Part shown: piece after piece, positions 63,360 through 64,000 of the stretch
Layout of the letters: every line of letters begins with the position of its first letter
Numbering within the stretch: the first letter of the stretch is position 1
Assembly: GCA_014075275.1 (NCBI GenBank)
Contig: CP046179.1
Span: 815,932 to 879,931, forward strand
From: Boseongicola sp.
Lineage (GTDB): Bacteria; Pseudomonadota; Alphaproteobacteria; Rhodobacterales; Rhodobacteraceae
DNA length: 64,000 bases
Direction of reading: 5' to 3'
Program-made: the position numbers and the translations under genes
The notes under the pieces: model-generated
The model's database searches: none
Seen by the model: the letters and a program-made list of their open reading frames with translations, nothing else
Told to the model about the DNA's origin: nothing

Positions 63360-64000
63360 TTAGCGCAATCCGGCGCGGGTTGCGACGCGGTCGATTGCTG
63401 CGATTACGTCACCGGTTGCGACCTGGTGCGGCATGTGGCCAATGCCTTCCATGATGGTCAGATTTGCATTCGGCAGAGTCTCAGACAGCGGGATGGCATG
63501 GGTGACCATTGGCGTGGTGGTATCGACATCCCCGTGCAGGATTTCGGTTGGAAGGGCCATATCGGGGTAGTGCGCTGACATTTCGACGATATGGGGGCGT
63601 AGGTTGTTCACCTGACGGCCATTGGCGCGCAGGCTTCTGGCACGGGTTGCCAACATCGTCGCGGCCCTTTCGCGATAGCCAACTGGGACGGGTTGTGGAG
63701 CAAATACGCCGCTTAGCGTTGTGTCTACCCTTTTCGTTGACACAAAAGCCGAGATAAGTGGCGGCAGAACAGCACCGCCAACTGAATTGCCGAGAATCCG
63801 GTAATAGGCGTCAAGTTTGCCGGGCCACGGCATGGTCGCACCAGACACAATGACAAGCCCGGTCGCAGGTTCGTTCAATCCCCAAGCCATCGCCACTGCA
63901 CCCCCAAATGAATGGCCAAGCACCAATGGAGCACTTGCACCTTTAGCGGTGACGGCGGCTGACAGGATATGTGCTTGATCGGCGGGGCTTGCTGCAATGG
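63360..64000 (-). CDS. Alpha/beta hydrolase (5' end beyond window)
   Basis: Serine hydrolase of the alpha/beta fold, cut by the window end (213 codons present, N-terminal strands missing). The nucleophile elbow reads LVLGHSFGGAVAMAWG with Ser in GHSFGG; the acid is in EILHGDVDTTTP and the histidine in GIGHMPHQV. Substrate not determinable. It is 43 bases upstream of ppk2 on the same strand, so they may be co-transcribed. Confidence 0.85.
   Translation of the reverse strand, partial: IAASPADQAHILSAAVTAKGASAPLVLGHSFGGAVAMAWGLNEPATGLVIVSGATMPWPGKLDAYYRILGNSVGGAVLPPLISAFVSTKRVDTTLSGVFAPQPVPVGYRERAATMLATRARSLRANGRQVNNLRPHIVEMSAHYPDMALPTEILHGDVDTTTPMVTHAIPLSETLPNANLTIMEGIGHMPHQVATGDVIAAIDRVATRAGLR

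Noticed and set aside
1-64000. Phage, insertion sequence, toxin-antitoxin or anti-phage defence genes
   Set aside because: No integrase, transposase, restriction or other defence-type domain was seen in any convincing gene.

Overview
The window looks like core chromosome of a marine Roseobacter-group alphaproteobacterium (Rhodobacterales). This rests on a 407-residue HemA of the Rhodobacter type, a 2'-deoxycytidine triphosphate deaminase of doubled length, the gene orders argS-SPOR-nagZ-scpA-scpB and DUF177-rpmF-plsX-fabH-ihfA-merR, DUF1127-like and RcnB-like small proteins, many GTG/TTG starts, and a perfect GTTC-N7-GTTC SOS box before uvrA. I see no phage, insertion sequence, CRISPR array or defence island.

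Layout. 1-8.2 kb: an M20 dipeptidase (cut by the window start), a secreted protein, hemA, rodZ-ispG, a repeat-filled 530-base gap, a DsbA-family protein and an aminotransferase. 8.2-20.5 kb: cell-envelope genes (amidase amiC, a broken methyltransferase, PBP1A, an unknown glycosidase-like protein, prfB, a DHA2 efflux pump, bactofilin and its M23 peptidase), then a DUF455 ferritin-like protein and a peroxiredoxin. 20.5-29.3 kb: an AsmA/DUF3971 protein, queA, an MFS transporter, DUF924, lpdA, and a tautomerase/DUF1127 pair. 29.4-36.6 kb: a winged-helix/TPR regulator with an MFS transporter, uvrA, two small genes and exonuclease III. 36.8-47.5 kb: STAS protein, A-type Fe-S carrier, dGTPase, a small accessory insert (decayed DNA, two SDRs, an ECF sigma factor), then argS, SPOR, nagZ, scpA, scpB and a 50-residue basic protein. 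47.5-53.5 kb: dcd, tRNA-Pro(GGG), and the merR/ihfA/fabH/plsX/rpmF/DUF177 cluster on the minus strand, divergent from bamE. 53.5-64 kb: msrB, an OlsB-like acyltransferase, an ABC-F ATPase, a DUF1800/DUF1501 pair, a 22-codon membrane-peptide gene, rplM-rpsI, a GNAT, a TetR gene overlapping ppk2, and an alpha/beta hydrolase (cut by the window end).

How the genes fit together. Much of the window serves envelope growth and division: PBP1A, amiC, nagZ, the bactofilin/M23 pair, RodZ, the SPOR protein and BamE. ScpA/ScpB (chromosome condensation), ArgS, RF2, L13/S9, L32 and QueA are housekeeping. FabH/PlsX and the OlsB-like protein link fatty acids to membrane lipids. MsrB, the peroxiredoxin and DsbA handle thiols and oxidative damage. 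UvrA, exonuclease III, Dcd and the dGTPase handle DNA repair and nucleotide pools.

The less explained parts are: a family of dispersed multi-hairpin repeats (three copies, with compensating base changes in the stems); the 22-codon peptide gene at 59930-59998; the glycosidase-like protein at 12703 with an apparently lost nucleophile and a poly-leucine tail; a tautomerase without its catalytic Pro1; a methyltransferase killed by an internal deletion; and the accessory insert between dgt and argS. I found no convincing entirely new multigene system.
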